A stretch of 64,000 bases of DNA from the NCBI RefSeq assembly GCF_002775205.1, contig NC_036454.1:4097882-4161881 (forward strand), given 5' to 3'. A program made the position numbers and the translations under genes. The notes beneath the pieces are model-generated. The model was not told where the DNA came from, ran no database searches, and worked only from the letters and a program-made list of their open reading frames with translations. The first letter of the stretch is position 1. Every line of letters starts with the position of its first letter. The stretch is from Xiphophorus maculatus. Taxonomy: Eukaryota; Chordata; Actinopteri; Cyprinodontiformes; Poeciliidae. This document shows, in pieces, positions 21,569-35,024 of the stretch.

Positions 21569-24500
21569 CTGAAAAAAGCAAAACAAGAAGCTAAATTTAG
21601 ATTTCTGGCAGTTTTAAATAACTAAATCCATCCATCCATCGTCTGTACGTGCTTATTCTTGCAGGATATCTCCATTGGTCACTGGGTGAGGCATAAATAC
21701 AGGCTTTCTACAGCAAGTCAAACTTAAGGCTGCATTCACCCCAGGCCAGTTTAGTCCGCTCTAATCAAACTCTTGTTCGTTTGTCTAGAAAGTCTAATTC
21801 ATTTGGGGACGTGTGAATGCTAATCAAACTCTGATGCAGACCAAAAAACTGAACTCTGATCCTACAAACCAAGGTCTCAATTTGGTTGAAGTGAACTCTG
21901 GTTCGGTTCGAATGCATATGTGAATGCAAGCGGACCAGAGACTGCTACAAAAGCAAGAAGCACACTACAGTGCGAGGCATTCTGTGTAAATAGAAGCAAA
22001 ACAAAAGTGAGAGTCTACCGCTAGCAAGAGAAATGGTTCATGGTCGTTTACCAAAGACAAAAAGAAAAATTCTACATCTGCTAAAATCTCACGCTACTCC
22101 ACTGGTTTTACATTTTGTGAAGTAGTAAGTTACGCTCAGTGTCTTCTTCAGTGGCTTTTGTCTGGTGTCCTTCAGAGGTTTTTGGTGCAGCGCCACCACA
22201 GGTGAGGAGGGGAACAGGTTTTTCAACTTGTTTGACACAGTGCAGTGTGAAAGAGAACGGCAGCAGCTGAAAATGCAACAAATTTTGTTCCAAAAATGAA
22301 CCAAGTCTCACCGACAATCAGGTATGAAAACACCCCTGGGCTTTTTAAGACCTTGAATGAAATTTAAAGGTGACTTGTTATTCTTCCTTGAACAGGTTAG
22401 GACAGATCTGAGTGTCACAACATATTCAGCTCTGCCTATTTTAGGCTCTTTTCAGATTGAAATGTTTTAGAGCCTCTGTCACTTTAAATCCATCTTTAAA
22501 TGAAATACTTTCTAAATAGTCAAGAACAAAACTCTTGTCTTTTCCAGCAGCCATTGTACAGCGTATACAGCAATAAAAGCAACTGAAAAATAGGTGCTGG
22601 AGCTCAGCTTGGGTTGCTAGGTAATGAGCTGGGCTTAGCTGGGGTTGCTAAGTAACGGCGCAGTGCCTGCTGATTTGTAACGCTACATTCTGAATGTTTT
22701 TGAAATAGCTAATTTTCCGAGCACCAAAAAATATTAACTTATTGTCAAAAAAAACGTCTGGGTGTTTTTTTGATTTTGTTTTTTTACAATTGGATGGTTT
22801 TTAGAGATCCAAATGCAAGTATAAAAACATGCAAAGTCACGTATATTCAGGAAAATCTGGTAAAAATCTGTTATTAATTGCTTACGTATTAGCATTCTTT
22901 AATAAAATAGTTTACATTTTTCAAATGTAGAAAAACAACAATAATCCTAACATTTCTTATTTTTAGATTATTGTTTGAGCAAAATATAAAAGTATATATA
23001 AATACTTGTAGATTTTAGAGGAGTTTCTTGAGATCAAATAGTTTTGACACTTACTACAGAAAAATATACCAGCTCATCTAGACTTTTGACATCTTTAGGA
23101 TCTACTTAGTCAGTTAAATACATTTCTATTAAGGCAGAGAAAGGCTATCAAACTCCTTCAACAAAAGTCAAGATAACATCAATGCCTCTGTCTCCTATGT
23201 AAACAAGTGAAAACATGAGCGATTCAGATGAAATCCAACAGATGGTCAAAAAACAAAGAGTCTCCGGTGAAAACAGCTGCAACATTTTCTGGCCCATGTG
23301 AAATGTGTTTACCAAGAAGACGACTGTTTAGTTTCAGTTGGCGGAGGCGGCGCCGTTGTTTGGCCGTGAGTCGGTGTAGTTGGAGGCTCCGCCTTCTTCC
23401 CACCGCCCGCTCCAATGGTCACAGCAACGAGGTCCAGAATAGATCGGTCCAAGGAGAGCCAACCTGATGGAGGCCTGGAATAGGATATATGGAGCTAAAT
23501 TAGGGGAAATAAAGTTTGTCTAAAGAGAAAAAAAAAACGTAACTAAAAAAAAAGCTAGCAAGTGTATATTAGCAGCGCGTCGTGTAGCCTCAGCCATAGT
23601 GAAGCTACACAGAATGCAGCGAGGATGTCTCACCCATACTGCAACGTTTAAACTCACAAGTGAAAATGTCTGCAAACCAATGCGTAATTATACAACTGAA
23701 CATCTCTGAAAAGCAGAAGTGGAACCTCCTGCACAACCAACAAGAATGCAGTAAGTGGTTTCCAGGCACATGGTGCCATTTTATAGCACAATAAAATAAC
23801 TGTTACTTTCAGTTGTTAGAAAAATATTCAATATCTCAAGTATTATTTAAAAAAGGGGATGAGCTGCACCTCGAAGGCGGGGCTAGGTCCAGCAGGCGTT
23901 TTCCACAGCTGAATGGTTGCCATGGAGATTAAAGGATTTCTCAAACATGCATGAAAGAATCAAGGCATCACTCTACAGTAGTTATGTTTTAGATGAGGGA
24001 ATAATATTATAACATGAAGTAAAGCTTGAAAACAATGACTTTACATTATGCTGCCCCTTTAATATTTATGCTATAATCAGACACACACCCAGGGTTGTCC
24101 ATAAAGCATCTGGTGTTGATGTGTTGGTATGAGGGGCCCTTTAAGGGATAACTTTTAGACATTTTAAATATTTTTTTACTTTTCTCACCTCGTCTTTTGG
24201 GTCCTGGCTCTCAGCTCGGCTGACTCCGCTCTCTGAGGAGAACCGACGGTGGAACCAAAGAGTCGCCCCCAGCGCAGACTCTGCCCCTGTGAGGGGCTCT
24301 CCTCCCGGATTTCTGCCCCCGGGTCCTCCGCCGTGTTCGGGTCTTTCTCCCGGTTGAGGACGGACTCCGGCGGGCTGCCCATCCACGACGGCCTTCCTCT
24401 GGACTCCCCTCCGCTCGCCCCTCGCTCGCCCTCAGACTCCGCGCCCTCCACCACTCCCTCTCTTGCGGGTGGCGGTTGGTTCTGCCGCCTCTCTGAGGAT

Positions 24501-27500
24501 TTCTTCCTCTTCTCAGCTTTGACGAACTTGGATCCCTCAGCGGACTGGTCGATGTAGACCTGGGAGGACTGCATGAGCTGGTACCACCAGCCGGCCTGCT
24601 TGTCCCCCGGATCCCTCTCCTTCCTCCGGTCTCGCTCCTTCACGTCTTTCGCCCTCTCCTTCCAGAGATTAGCCGCCGCCGTTGCTCCATCCCGCTCCAT
24701 CCCTGGCCATGTTCCCTCACGCTTCAGCCCCGGCCTCTCGCTCCTCGCCATGTCGCTGACGGTGGTGCTCCAGCCCCTCATGAGCTGGAAGGTGGAGCGG
24801 CTGGACGGCCCCGCCGAGCGCAGCTGCTCCTTGCGCCGCAGCTGCTCCTGGCCCTTCTGGAGGAGGTGCGGCTCAAACAGGAGGTCCAGGTCGAACGGGA
24901 GTAGCGACAGCGGCTGCAGCAGGAGCAGCAGCTCCTCGAAGAGGGGCTTGCATGGCCCCTGCGACAGGGGGAGGAAACCCCACGGGCTGTAGTGAGCCGC
25001 TATGATGTCTGGAAGACAAAAGTCAAACATCAGAACGAGAAGCAGAAAGGAAAAGAAAAATTTACTGAAATATAGAAAATCCAGTGAGATTGTACCTTCA
25101 TGTGTGTAGAGGTGATTAAACCAGAACTCCAGAGATTTCATGCTGAAACAGAAAGATAATTTATTTATTACAAATGCAAGGAAAGCCACTTTTATTTACT
25201 TTTGCAAGTGGCTGCCACTAGAGGGCACAAGCAAAGTCACTGCGCTAAAGGCTGACATTTCTTCAGGATTTCCACTGGTAAACACGTTATTTAGTTTTAG
25301 TTTCTCAAAACTAAATTGAATTGATTTAAATTAGTTTAATTTAGTTTATTAATCAGTTTCTAAAAACTAAATTAAATTAGTTTAATTTAGTTTGTCAGGT
25401 GATTTAGTTTAAGTTAGTTTAGTTTTAAACAGATTTCAGGATATCAAACGGCATTATAATGTGTTTTCCAGGCACATATTGCCATTTTATAGCATAATCC
25501 CATAAATATGTTAACTTATGTCAGTTGTTATAAAACTGAAGGTTTATAACAACTTCAGTTGTTCTAAAATCTGCCAACAGAAAACAGGTGAACTCGAGGA
25601 ACTCACTTGAGCAGGCCGAAGACGAAGGCGTTCAGCCTCATGCTGTGGCTCGTCAGCTCTGAGAACTGGCTCACCTTCGAGAACAGGCTGTGCAGAACTC
25701 GAGTGGACGGCCCTGCAGGAAAAACCATTCGTGAATCAACTGCTGCCGTCAGCATTACGTACAGGATTTATACATTTTTCTAACAGCAAAATTCAAGCAC
25801 TTATTACATTTTTCCATCATTGCTTTAGAGATAAAAACAACACAAATAAACTAAAGAAGACCGTTTAAATTCACGATTATATGTCATTTATCACAATTAT
25901 TTAGGTAAATGAAACTATAACAAAATGTTGTTTTGAAATGTCTCACTTTATTCATCTGACTGATCTGAGAACAAAACTCCAATTTTACAAAAACAATCCA
26001 AAATTTTAATAACTTTAACGTATAAATAATAAGCCAACCTTTATTTCAGTTACGCAGATGAATAAGTTATTGATCCATTAGGAAAATTAAATATTCATTA
26101 CATTGAAACAATCCAAATAAAGTGTAGGTAAATTCCCTTCCAGTTCAAATTAAAAGCCTAAACATACAAAAAAAGTTACAATCTGAAGAAATGTTCTTTA
26201 ATTTTTTGCCTTTTAGTAAATATAAATAATTTTGCATATTATAACTAACCTAACACAAGAAAAGCTTAATCTCATTTAACTTAAGAAACAACTGTAAGTA
26301 ACATTTTCCACATTTAGGCTTCTAATCAAATCTTACTTTGCCTGTCGGCCAGTCGCAATAAACCAATTAATCATATAATGAATTAAAATGAACTCAATAA
26401 TTACAATTTGCATAATTTATATATATAAAAAAACTGGATGACAAGTCTGCAGTTTGGTGTTTTGGACTCAACTAGCCATTTCCTGAAGAACAATTTTGTT
26501 TACAGAGTTTATATTTCATTATATTTGTTGTTTCTGTTCATTTATTTTGGATATGTAAAATGTTTTCCATTCCCCGTGTTAAATGTCCATTAGTATCTAA
26601 AGTTTATTGATCTTTGAGAGTGGATTGTCATGCTATTACTTGAAAATGGTCACAAACCAACAATATTATCATTTATCGTGATAACTTCTGGGACAATTTA
26701 TCGTCCAGCAAAATTTGTCATCATATCAAACCCTTTCCAAACCTTCAACGCAGCTATTTGAAATTATGTAAAGTTTTAAAACACCTTATAGTGGGTATTC
26801 AGACTCACCCAGCTGGGTGGAGGCCTCCACCACGCTCCAGGGCTGACAGCGGCGCTGTCCGATGATCAGGTCCAACACGTAGGCCTTCAGGCCGTCCTGC
26901 AGCAGGTCGCGCAGGGCCGGACACAGATACTTCAGGATCAGGTGCCCCACGTTGGGACTGACCCAGCTGTTCCCCAGTTTGGCCTGGTGGTAAATACAGA
27001 GAAGCAAATTTAGATTTCAAACTATAATCAACAAACCATAATAATAACTACCTGGCCGCTGCTTTTAATCCAAACACACTTAAGTTTCCCTCTATAAAAA
27101 CGTTTAAAACCATTTTTAAAACACTAAATATACCTTGATATTAGGGCTGGATAACAAATCAATAACAATATATCACAGTAAACACATGATCAATATCAGT
27201 CGATAATGTAACTGATAGAAAGTTCAATAAATCAATGAACTCAGATCCAGAACAGCGCAGCATTCTGGGAAATGTAGGCAGAGGAAAAGCGTTAGCTGCT
27301 CACACTGGGGGAAAAACCTACCAAGTATTTTTGTCTCATTCTAGTGCAAATATCTCAGAACACATGAAATAAAACAAAACTAAAGTACAAGTAAATTTTC
27401 TGCTGGACAGAAAAACTTGTTTTGAATAAGTTTTGTTTTTATATTGATGAAAAAAGTGCTAATTCCACTGGCAGCTTGTTTAACTTTTTCCTATGACATT

Positions 27501-30500
27501 AGTTAAATGATCTGCCAATAGAACTAGAATTATGGGATTACTGACTCAAAACAAGACCCTATATCTTTCTGAAAAGTTATTTATAAATTAGTTTTGTACC
27601 ATCAGAAGTGTACCGAGATATTTGCACAAGAAACTAAATTAAAAATACTTGGTAAGATTTAATTTTTTGACACGTCTGAGTCTGTCACCGCTCATGTTTG
27701 TTCATCAGAACCAACAAAGTGACCAACCTTCACATCCGGGTCTCTGCTGGTGCCAAAGTGCGCCACAATCAGATCCACGGCGGTGTTCACTGCTTTCACC
27801 AAGCCTGATTGGACGACAGGAAACGCAGAAATAAACACAAACTCTCACCAACTCTACTTTCTGTAGAAAAGATCTCCTATATCTTGCTGAAAAGTTGCCT
27901 ATAACTAACTTTATTTTAAGTCTACTAAGATATTTGCACTAGAAACTGGACCAAAAATACTTGGTAAGATTTGCGGTTTTGCAGTGCAGTGCCAAAATAT
28001 AAACTGTTTGCCTTTAGTTATTGAAAAGACAATAAAAGGTTCATCAATACATTTAACTATTAACCCTTCAGATGCCGTACCTCTTTTCTGCGTCAGGTCC
28101 ACCGAGACGTGGGACTGTGAGGAGCAGCAGGAAGAGGAAGTGGAGGCGTCAGGCGACAGGCAGAACTCCTCCGGCGGTTTCTCCGTCAGGGAGAAATAAT
28201 CCGGCAGGAAGTCGCTGTAGCTCTGCTGCAGCTTCGCCGACTGACCGGCTGCAAACAAACAGATAAAAACATAACAGACCTGCTTAGTAACATTCTCTCT
28301 GTTGGCTTAGGCCATTCTCTAAGCTCTCCAGTTCTGTCTAAGGTAGGGGTGTCCAACATGTGGCACGGGGGCTATTTGTGGCCCTTAAAATGATTTCAGC
28401 CCTTGACTGAAGTCAAAAATGGTAAAAATTTGGCAAATTGAACCAAAAACCATTGATCACCCAAAGTTTTTTTTACATAATATGTTGTTGTGAATCTTTG
28501 TGGACCATAATAAATGGAATATTGACCAACATATTGGATGTATTGATGAATTTGGTGATGGCGCTCGTTAAAATTTAACATTTTGTGACTTGTGGACTGT
28601 AAGATGTTTTTATGAATTATTTTCTTGTGTTTGTGATATAAAGCACTTTGAACTGCCTTGTTGCTGAAATGTGCAAATACTTGATTAATTAAAGATTTAA
28701 TAAAATGACCCAAAAAAATAAGGTAAAGTCGAAAATAATTTTTTAAAAATATATTTTAGTATTATTTAGATTTTATTCTCATACTTTAAAAAATATATAT
28801 AAAAAATTCTTATCCTGGCCCTAATACTCAGTTGCAAATGTTTCCATTTTTAATTTAATGAATTTTGTGGCCCCCCAGTAGTTTAAACTTGCCAGTTTGG
28901 GCCCCTACACTGCAAAAACACAAAATCCTACCAAGTATTTTTGGTCTAGTTTCCAGTGCGAATCTTAGAACACTTGAAATAAGTCAAAACTAATCATAAG
29001 TAACTTTTAAGGAAGATTTAGGAGCTCATCTTAAGTCAATAATTCCTTAATGTTGAACAAAGAAGTACCAGCTCCATTGGCAGATTATTTCACTGATAAC
29101 AGGACATTTTGTCCATAAATTATAAGTTTAATAAAATTCAAGTGGAACTCGTATTTTCTCATCATTATTAAGGAATTACTGACTTAAAATAAACTCCCAT
29201 ATCTTGCTGAAAAGTTATTTGTAAGTTAGTTTTGTCTTATTTCAAATGTACTAAAATATTTGCTCTGGAAATGAGACCAAAAGTACTTGGTAAGATTTTG
29301 TGTTTTTGCAGTGCAGGGAAAAAGTTTGGACACCCCTGGATTAAGCAAGCCTGAGCACCATGGGGCCATCCCAGCGAGGACGGAGCTGTTGGGAAATCGA
29401 ACACGTTGCGTCGGGCGGGGCGCGGCCCCCCAGCCCTCCTGAGCTCCATGTTGGCAGCAGAGTGGCCCCCAGGGGCCCTCTCTACGCCCAGAGGGTTCCG
29501 GCGACGGTACTCTCTCCATTTTAGAGCCTGGGGGGAGAGGTGGTGCGCTGTGGGAGTGGGTGGAGTGGGTTAGGGATGTGAAAACGGAGGATAAATGGAG
29601 ATTTGTGGAGTGAAATGATGAAACATGCATGCAGATGAAAGAACATGCAGAGGGAGGAGAAGAGAAAAAGAGAGAAAAGAGAACAATAAGAATGTGCAGG
29701 AGCGCTTTTTAGGTTTGCATCAATATTAAAGGTGATCTATTATGCTTCCTTGAACATTTGAGAATATATCTAAGGCTCCAAACAAATATTTTTTGCACAA
29801 AATCATTCTTAAATAATACAATTTTAGTCAGATTGAGCCGTTTAAGGGCGTCTCATCATGGCCACGCCCCCCAACTCAACATCTACACTCAAACATGAAA
29901 ATGGCTGCAAACAGATGCTCAATTTTACAATTATTCATCTTTGAAAAGCAGACGTGGAGCCTCCTGCACAACCAACAAGAATGCAGCAAGTGGTTCCTAA
30001 ATGGTAGGTCAACAGCAAAGCACTTGTCTTTTCCAACAGCCATTGCACAGCTCATACAGCGGTAAAACCAGCTGACCAAACATGCTGTAGTACGGCCAGG
30101 GTTGCTAGGTAACAGGATGGCTTTGCTGGAGTTGTGCGGTAACAGCCCAGTGACTGTTGATTGTGATGGCTCATTTTCCAGACACCAACATACATTAACT
30201 TGTTGCTAAATATATATAAGGCTAAATGATTCTTTTAAGCGCTTGGGCTGTTTTTAGAAGGAGTTGAGACCCAAATGGAAATATAAAAACATTTTGCATA
30301 AAAGGTCTCCTTTAAACAAACGCAGAATTTACTGAAGATGATTTATTAAAAGCTGCAACCAACATGATCATAAAAAATATTTCCAGAAAACTTCTAGGCT
30401 ATTTATAGGAAGAAAAGGCTCAGAGGTAACGGACAGGAGATAAAAAAGATAAAAGAACCAAAGCAAAGTATTTGCCCTCTTACTGATTTCTTCTGTTTTT

Positions 30501-33500
30501 GTTTTAAATGTCTTAAATCAAACAAATTTTATCATGACGCATAGAAAATTTCAGAAAACGACCACCACATTGACGGTGGTGGTAGAGCGATGATACGTTG
30601 GTCTGATGTAACTGACAGAACCATTAATTCTTCTCTCCATCAGAAAATCCTGAGGGAAAATGTCCTTTCAGCTCAAACACACCTGATGCACAACGTTTCA
30701 AAGCACAGCTGCAAATCCACTTCTGGATGCAAGAACACTGAGGATTTTGGAGTGACCTAGTCAAAGACCGGGCTGCAATCTGACTGAAAAGCTGAGGCAT
30801 GACCATAAACAGTTCGTCCTTGATAAAAGACAGACTAAGATGGCTGAATAGTTGAAAATTTGCAAGGTAAAACTCAGAAATTTAAGAGATTCTTTTTTTT
30901 TTTTAATTTGGAAAATTTCTGACTTTGAAAAGTCAAAAATTTGCTATAAAAAATACAATTTCGAAAATAATCTCACAAATTTCTTGGAAAGTTCTGACTT
31001 TGAAACGTGAGCGTAGAAAACAATCAGAAAATTTGAGATTAATCTCAAAAATGTTCTATAAGAAAGATCACAATTTTTGAGTTTTAAAAATCGAACATTT
31101 TTGATTTATGGAACTCAGAAGTTTTTTTTTATTTTTTAGACAATTTTCAACATTTTGAGACCCAAAATTTTCTAATTTTTCCAGAAAATTTCTGAGATTA
31201 ATCTTAAAATATCAGAGTTTTTTTCTCACAAACATTAAACTTTTTAAAATTTGTTTTTTTATGAAAACTTCTGAGATTAAACGTTTTGGCGTAAATTTAC
31301 TCCTTTCCTTTTCTACCTACAAAACTGATACAAATTTTTGTTTTCCCACATATACCGGGCCTCAGCGTTTCTGATTTATTTTGGAACCTACCATTTTGAG
31401 TTCTGCTTCCAGATCCTTTTCCTCTGTCTGAGAGTTTTCCAGAGTCCAGACAGCCCAGTGGGCTCAGGGTGTCGGTGTGAAGCGCTGGTCCGTTATGGTG
31501 GAGACATTGTCCCTGCACAGCGGGCAGAGTGGGCGGCACCACGCCTCGCTTCACCCCCAGAGACGGAGGCGGAGGGGTGTGAGCTAACGGCGCCGACCCG
31601 TTTCCCTGCCTCCCAGCAGGCGGGGTGTGCAGTGAGCTGAGTCCGGCCGAAAGCGGACAGGAGAGGCTGTGTGCCGGCTTGGGGCTCGGGGTGCAGGTGG
31701 AGCAGCTCCCGGAGCTTGGCGCCCCCTGCAGGCGGACCGGGGAGTAGCTCCCTAGAGGCGAAGGGCGGACTGATTCGGTCGGAGGAGCCGTGGCGCTGCG
31801 GGAACTCTGGTAGCCGTGTCCGATTTCAGCTGCTTCTTCGCTTTCCTCACCGACTGGACCTCCAGAACCGGACCCCGAACCGGGGCGAGCCTGCATTCCA
31901 GAGACGTAGCCGGTGAGTAATGGCAGCAGCGGCTTGGGCTGAGGGGGTTTGGAGGTGAACTGGTGGTGGAAGGTGAAGGGTTGGATGGGGAGGGTGGTGG
32001 GCCGCTGGTCCTTACTGTAACGAACCACCGCTGGCGGGCTTTCCGAAGAGCTCGACAGAACACCTGGACGAGACAGAACCAGGAACGGGTTAGTTTAGCA
32101 TGAGACAGAAGCAACGGGAAAGAAAAGCTCAGCTCAACTCATTTATTTTATCATAAACAAGACAGAAAGAGCAGTTTAACATTTAACATTTTTACTGGGA
32201 GACATTTTAAATATCCAAAATAAATAAACAAAATAACTGAAACCACAAGTAAAACAAATTATGAAGTTTCTGTAAACAAGTGTCCTGTAAGAAAAAGGGC
32301 TGGTTGAGGCCAAAACACCAGACTGAAAACTTTTATCATCCAGTTTTTGGTAGAAAGAGAGAAAAAAAGAAAAACAATAAAACATAAAAATGGAATTTAT
32401 TGAGTTCGTTTTAATTTATCATTTGATTAAGTTATTGCTTACTGTGACAGGTGTGGGCACACAAACACTAAACTAGTACAAACATCGGTTATGGACCTCA
32501 TAAAATAACCATTTTCTTCTATTACATTCTGATTACAGATCATCTAAAAACGCAGCTTATGATTTATGAAACCAAAACTAAATCGAATATTGATTCTTTC
32601 TCAACATTTGACCCAACATCTTGTTTCACTGGCTTAAAGAATAACTGGCTGATTACTGACACAGAAAGTCAAAGCAAAGAACCAACAATAAAGAGATTTA
32701 AAAATATATTCCTGTGAACTGACTAAACTATTCCCAGCAAAGCCTGAAAGCTGAAATGGAAAACAGCAAAAAGTGCCCAGTCACAAAGTTAGCTTGCCAG
32801 ACAGCAGACTACCGCCATGCTCTCTCTCACCAGGCCAGAAAACGCATCTCCACCCCCAAAAATAAAAGCACACGCAGACATACTGAACCTGAGGCCCTGC
32901 ATGAGAAGAACGGGGCAGAAACGCTTTTCTGCAGCGACTCAAAAACTGTTTCACTTGCTGTTTATGTGCCCACTCTGCTGCACGACAGACAGGAGCGTGC
33001 GTGACGTCAGCCGCGTTGCGCAAGCTGTTTGTCACCGGAAAAGTCCGGCCCACCGCCGTCTGACCTGGGTGAGGTAGCACCTCTCGGCCACAGGGGGCGC
33101 AGCTGAGCTGCATCGCAGAGAGAGCTCCAGGACAGGAAGCTTCTTGTCTTTCTGTTTGTAAAATCTGCTCCATTATCCGTCTGTTCTGATTTTAACACTT
33201 TCATGGGTCCATTAGACAGCCGAGCTTCTTCCTGCAGCCGCTCGTTAGCATCGTTAGCGAGCGATTTGCTTTAGCAGAGCCTTTTATAAAGGAAGCTGCT
33301 AAGAAACTGAAATCTGATTAATAATATATGATCCTGAGAAGCTGCACGGCTGCTTGTCATGGCTAAAAATCATGACAGGCCTTTTTTGATACAGCAAGGA
33401 GAAAAAGCTCTCAATTCAACCAGAAATTAAACACTGCAGAAACACAAAACCAAGTATTTTTGGTCTAGTTTTAGTTCAGTTGAAATAAGGCAAAACTAAC

Positions 33501-34984
33501 TTACATACAAGTAACTTTTCAGCAAGATATAGGAGCTTGTTTCAAGTCAATAATTCCCTAATATTTATTTAAAAAAGCATAGTTCCACTGACAGATTATT
33601 TCACTTATAACATGGGAAAAATGCCTCATTCTAAGTGGAATTTACAAACTCCAAATATTTTATTTTCAATGCATTCCAACAGGAGACATAACATGGCTGG
33701 AACAGGATTGTAATAACCTTTCATGCATCAATCACTCAAGGTTTGATGCTGTAAAATATTCATAAACTTTTATCATTATTTTCACCCCAATTACTTGATT
33801 CCTAAACAAATTTAGATTTTAATCCCAGGCAACGTGTAAATGTTTTTGTATGTGCAGAACTGGCACAGTTTCTATTTTTTATGCAATACTCTATGAAAAC
33901 GTTAGTGTCATTTCTTCATTTTTACCTGTAAATGAGACTTGGTTATTTTTCTTTTGACTTCATTTTCAAAGGAATACTTTTTTCCTCCACAATTTTAAGT
34001 CTTTTATCTCTGACTTATTAATCATTCAGGCAGAGAATGGTTCCTAAAACCCCGGATACATTATTATTTGGCAATTGTTGACACTTTTAAAGCAAAGTTG
34101 CATCAAAACTTGCATTAAAAGTCCATTAAAAATGTCATTATTTATCGAATGACACTTCCTGACAGCAGCTATAACCATTGATGAAGACTCCTTCATGTCA
34201 GCCTGATCTGCACCCCTTTAATTAAAGTGTTACCCACTTTCTGACGGTATAAACTTTCCATGGAAATTTCATCCCAAAACAATTTAAAAAGTGGCCAAAT
34301 TAGTGAAATTGTTGAACTGCTGTCAGGGGCCACAAAAAATACCCAAAGGGCCACAAATGGCCCCGGGCCACACCTTAGACACCCTGTTGTAGAGTAAGGG
34401 GGACGTACCTTCTGCCTTGGTTTGGCTCTCCTTGGCCCCTTCCAGTTGGCGCTCGATGCTTCCTTGGCTGTAACACCTGGTGAAGCGCACCGGCGACGCC
34501 GCCGGACTGACGGACTCGACCCGCTGCTCCAGGATGGGGGAGAAATCCACAGACGAGTGCGAGTGGGTGGAGTAGGTGGAGGAAAACGGGTCTGCTGCCG
34601 CCTTCGTGGACGGCGACCCGCCTGCGCCGCCGTGTCTGCGTTTGCTCCTGGCGATCTCGGCGAAGGAGGTGACGCGCGGCGGAGGAGGCGGCGGCGGCGT
34701 GGCGGCCTGCGCGGCGCCATCACTCAGCCGCATGGGGCAGCTCAGCATGCGCTCCAGCGAGCCGAGCCGCGGAGACGGACACCTGTCCAGGTTGCGGTCG
34801 TAGCTGCGGGAACGGGGACAGCCTCTGGAGGGCGCTCCGCTGCCGCCGATGACGCTCCGCTGAGCCAACGGAGGAGAAATGTTGACGTACACCTGGCCTT
34901 CGATGACGGAAGGAGCGACTCCAGCCGCTTCAGCGTCCTGCTGACCGCCATTTTTCTTCTTCTTCCTTTCGTCATCATGATCAA

Positions 34985-35024
<40 letters not shown>

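Noticed and set aside
24141..24386. 81-codon minus-strand frame at the rusc2 exon 10 end
   Set aside because: Alternative frame of exon 10 running into intron 10; the correct frame gives the conserved rusc2 linker.
29527..29533. Nearer acceptor (CCCCCCAG) for rusc2 exon 4
   Set aside because: It would drop HHLSPQ and put exon 4 out of phase with exon 3. The acceptor 20 bp upstream restores both.
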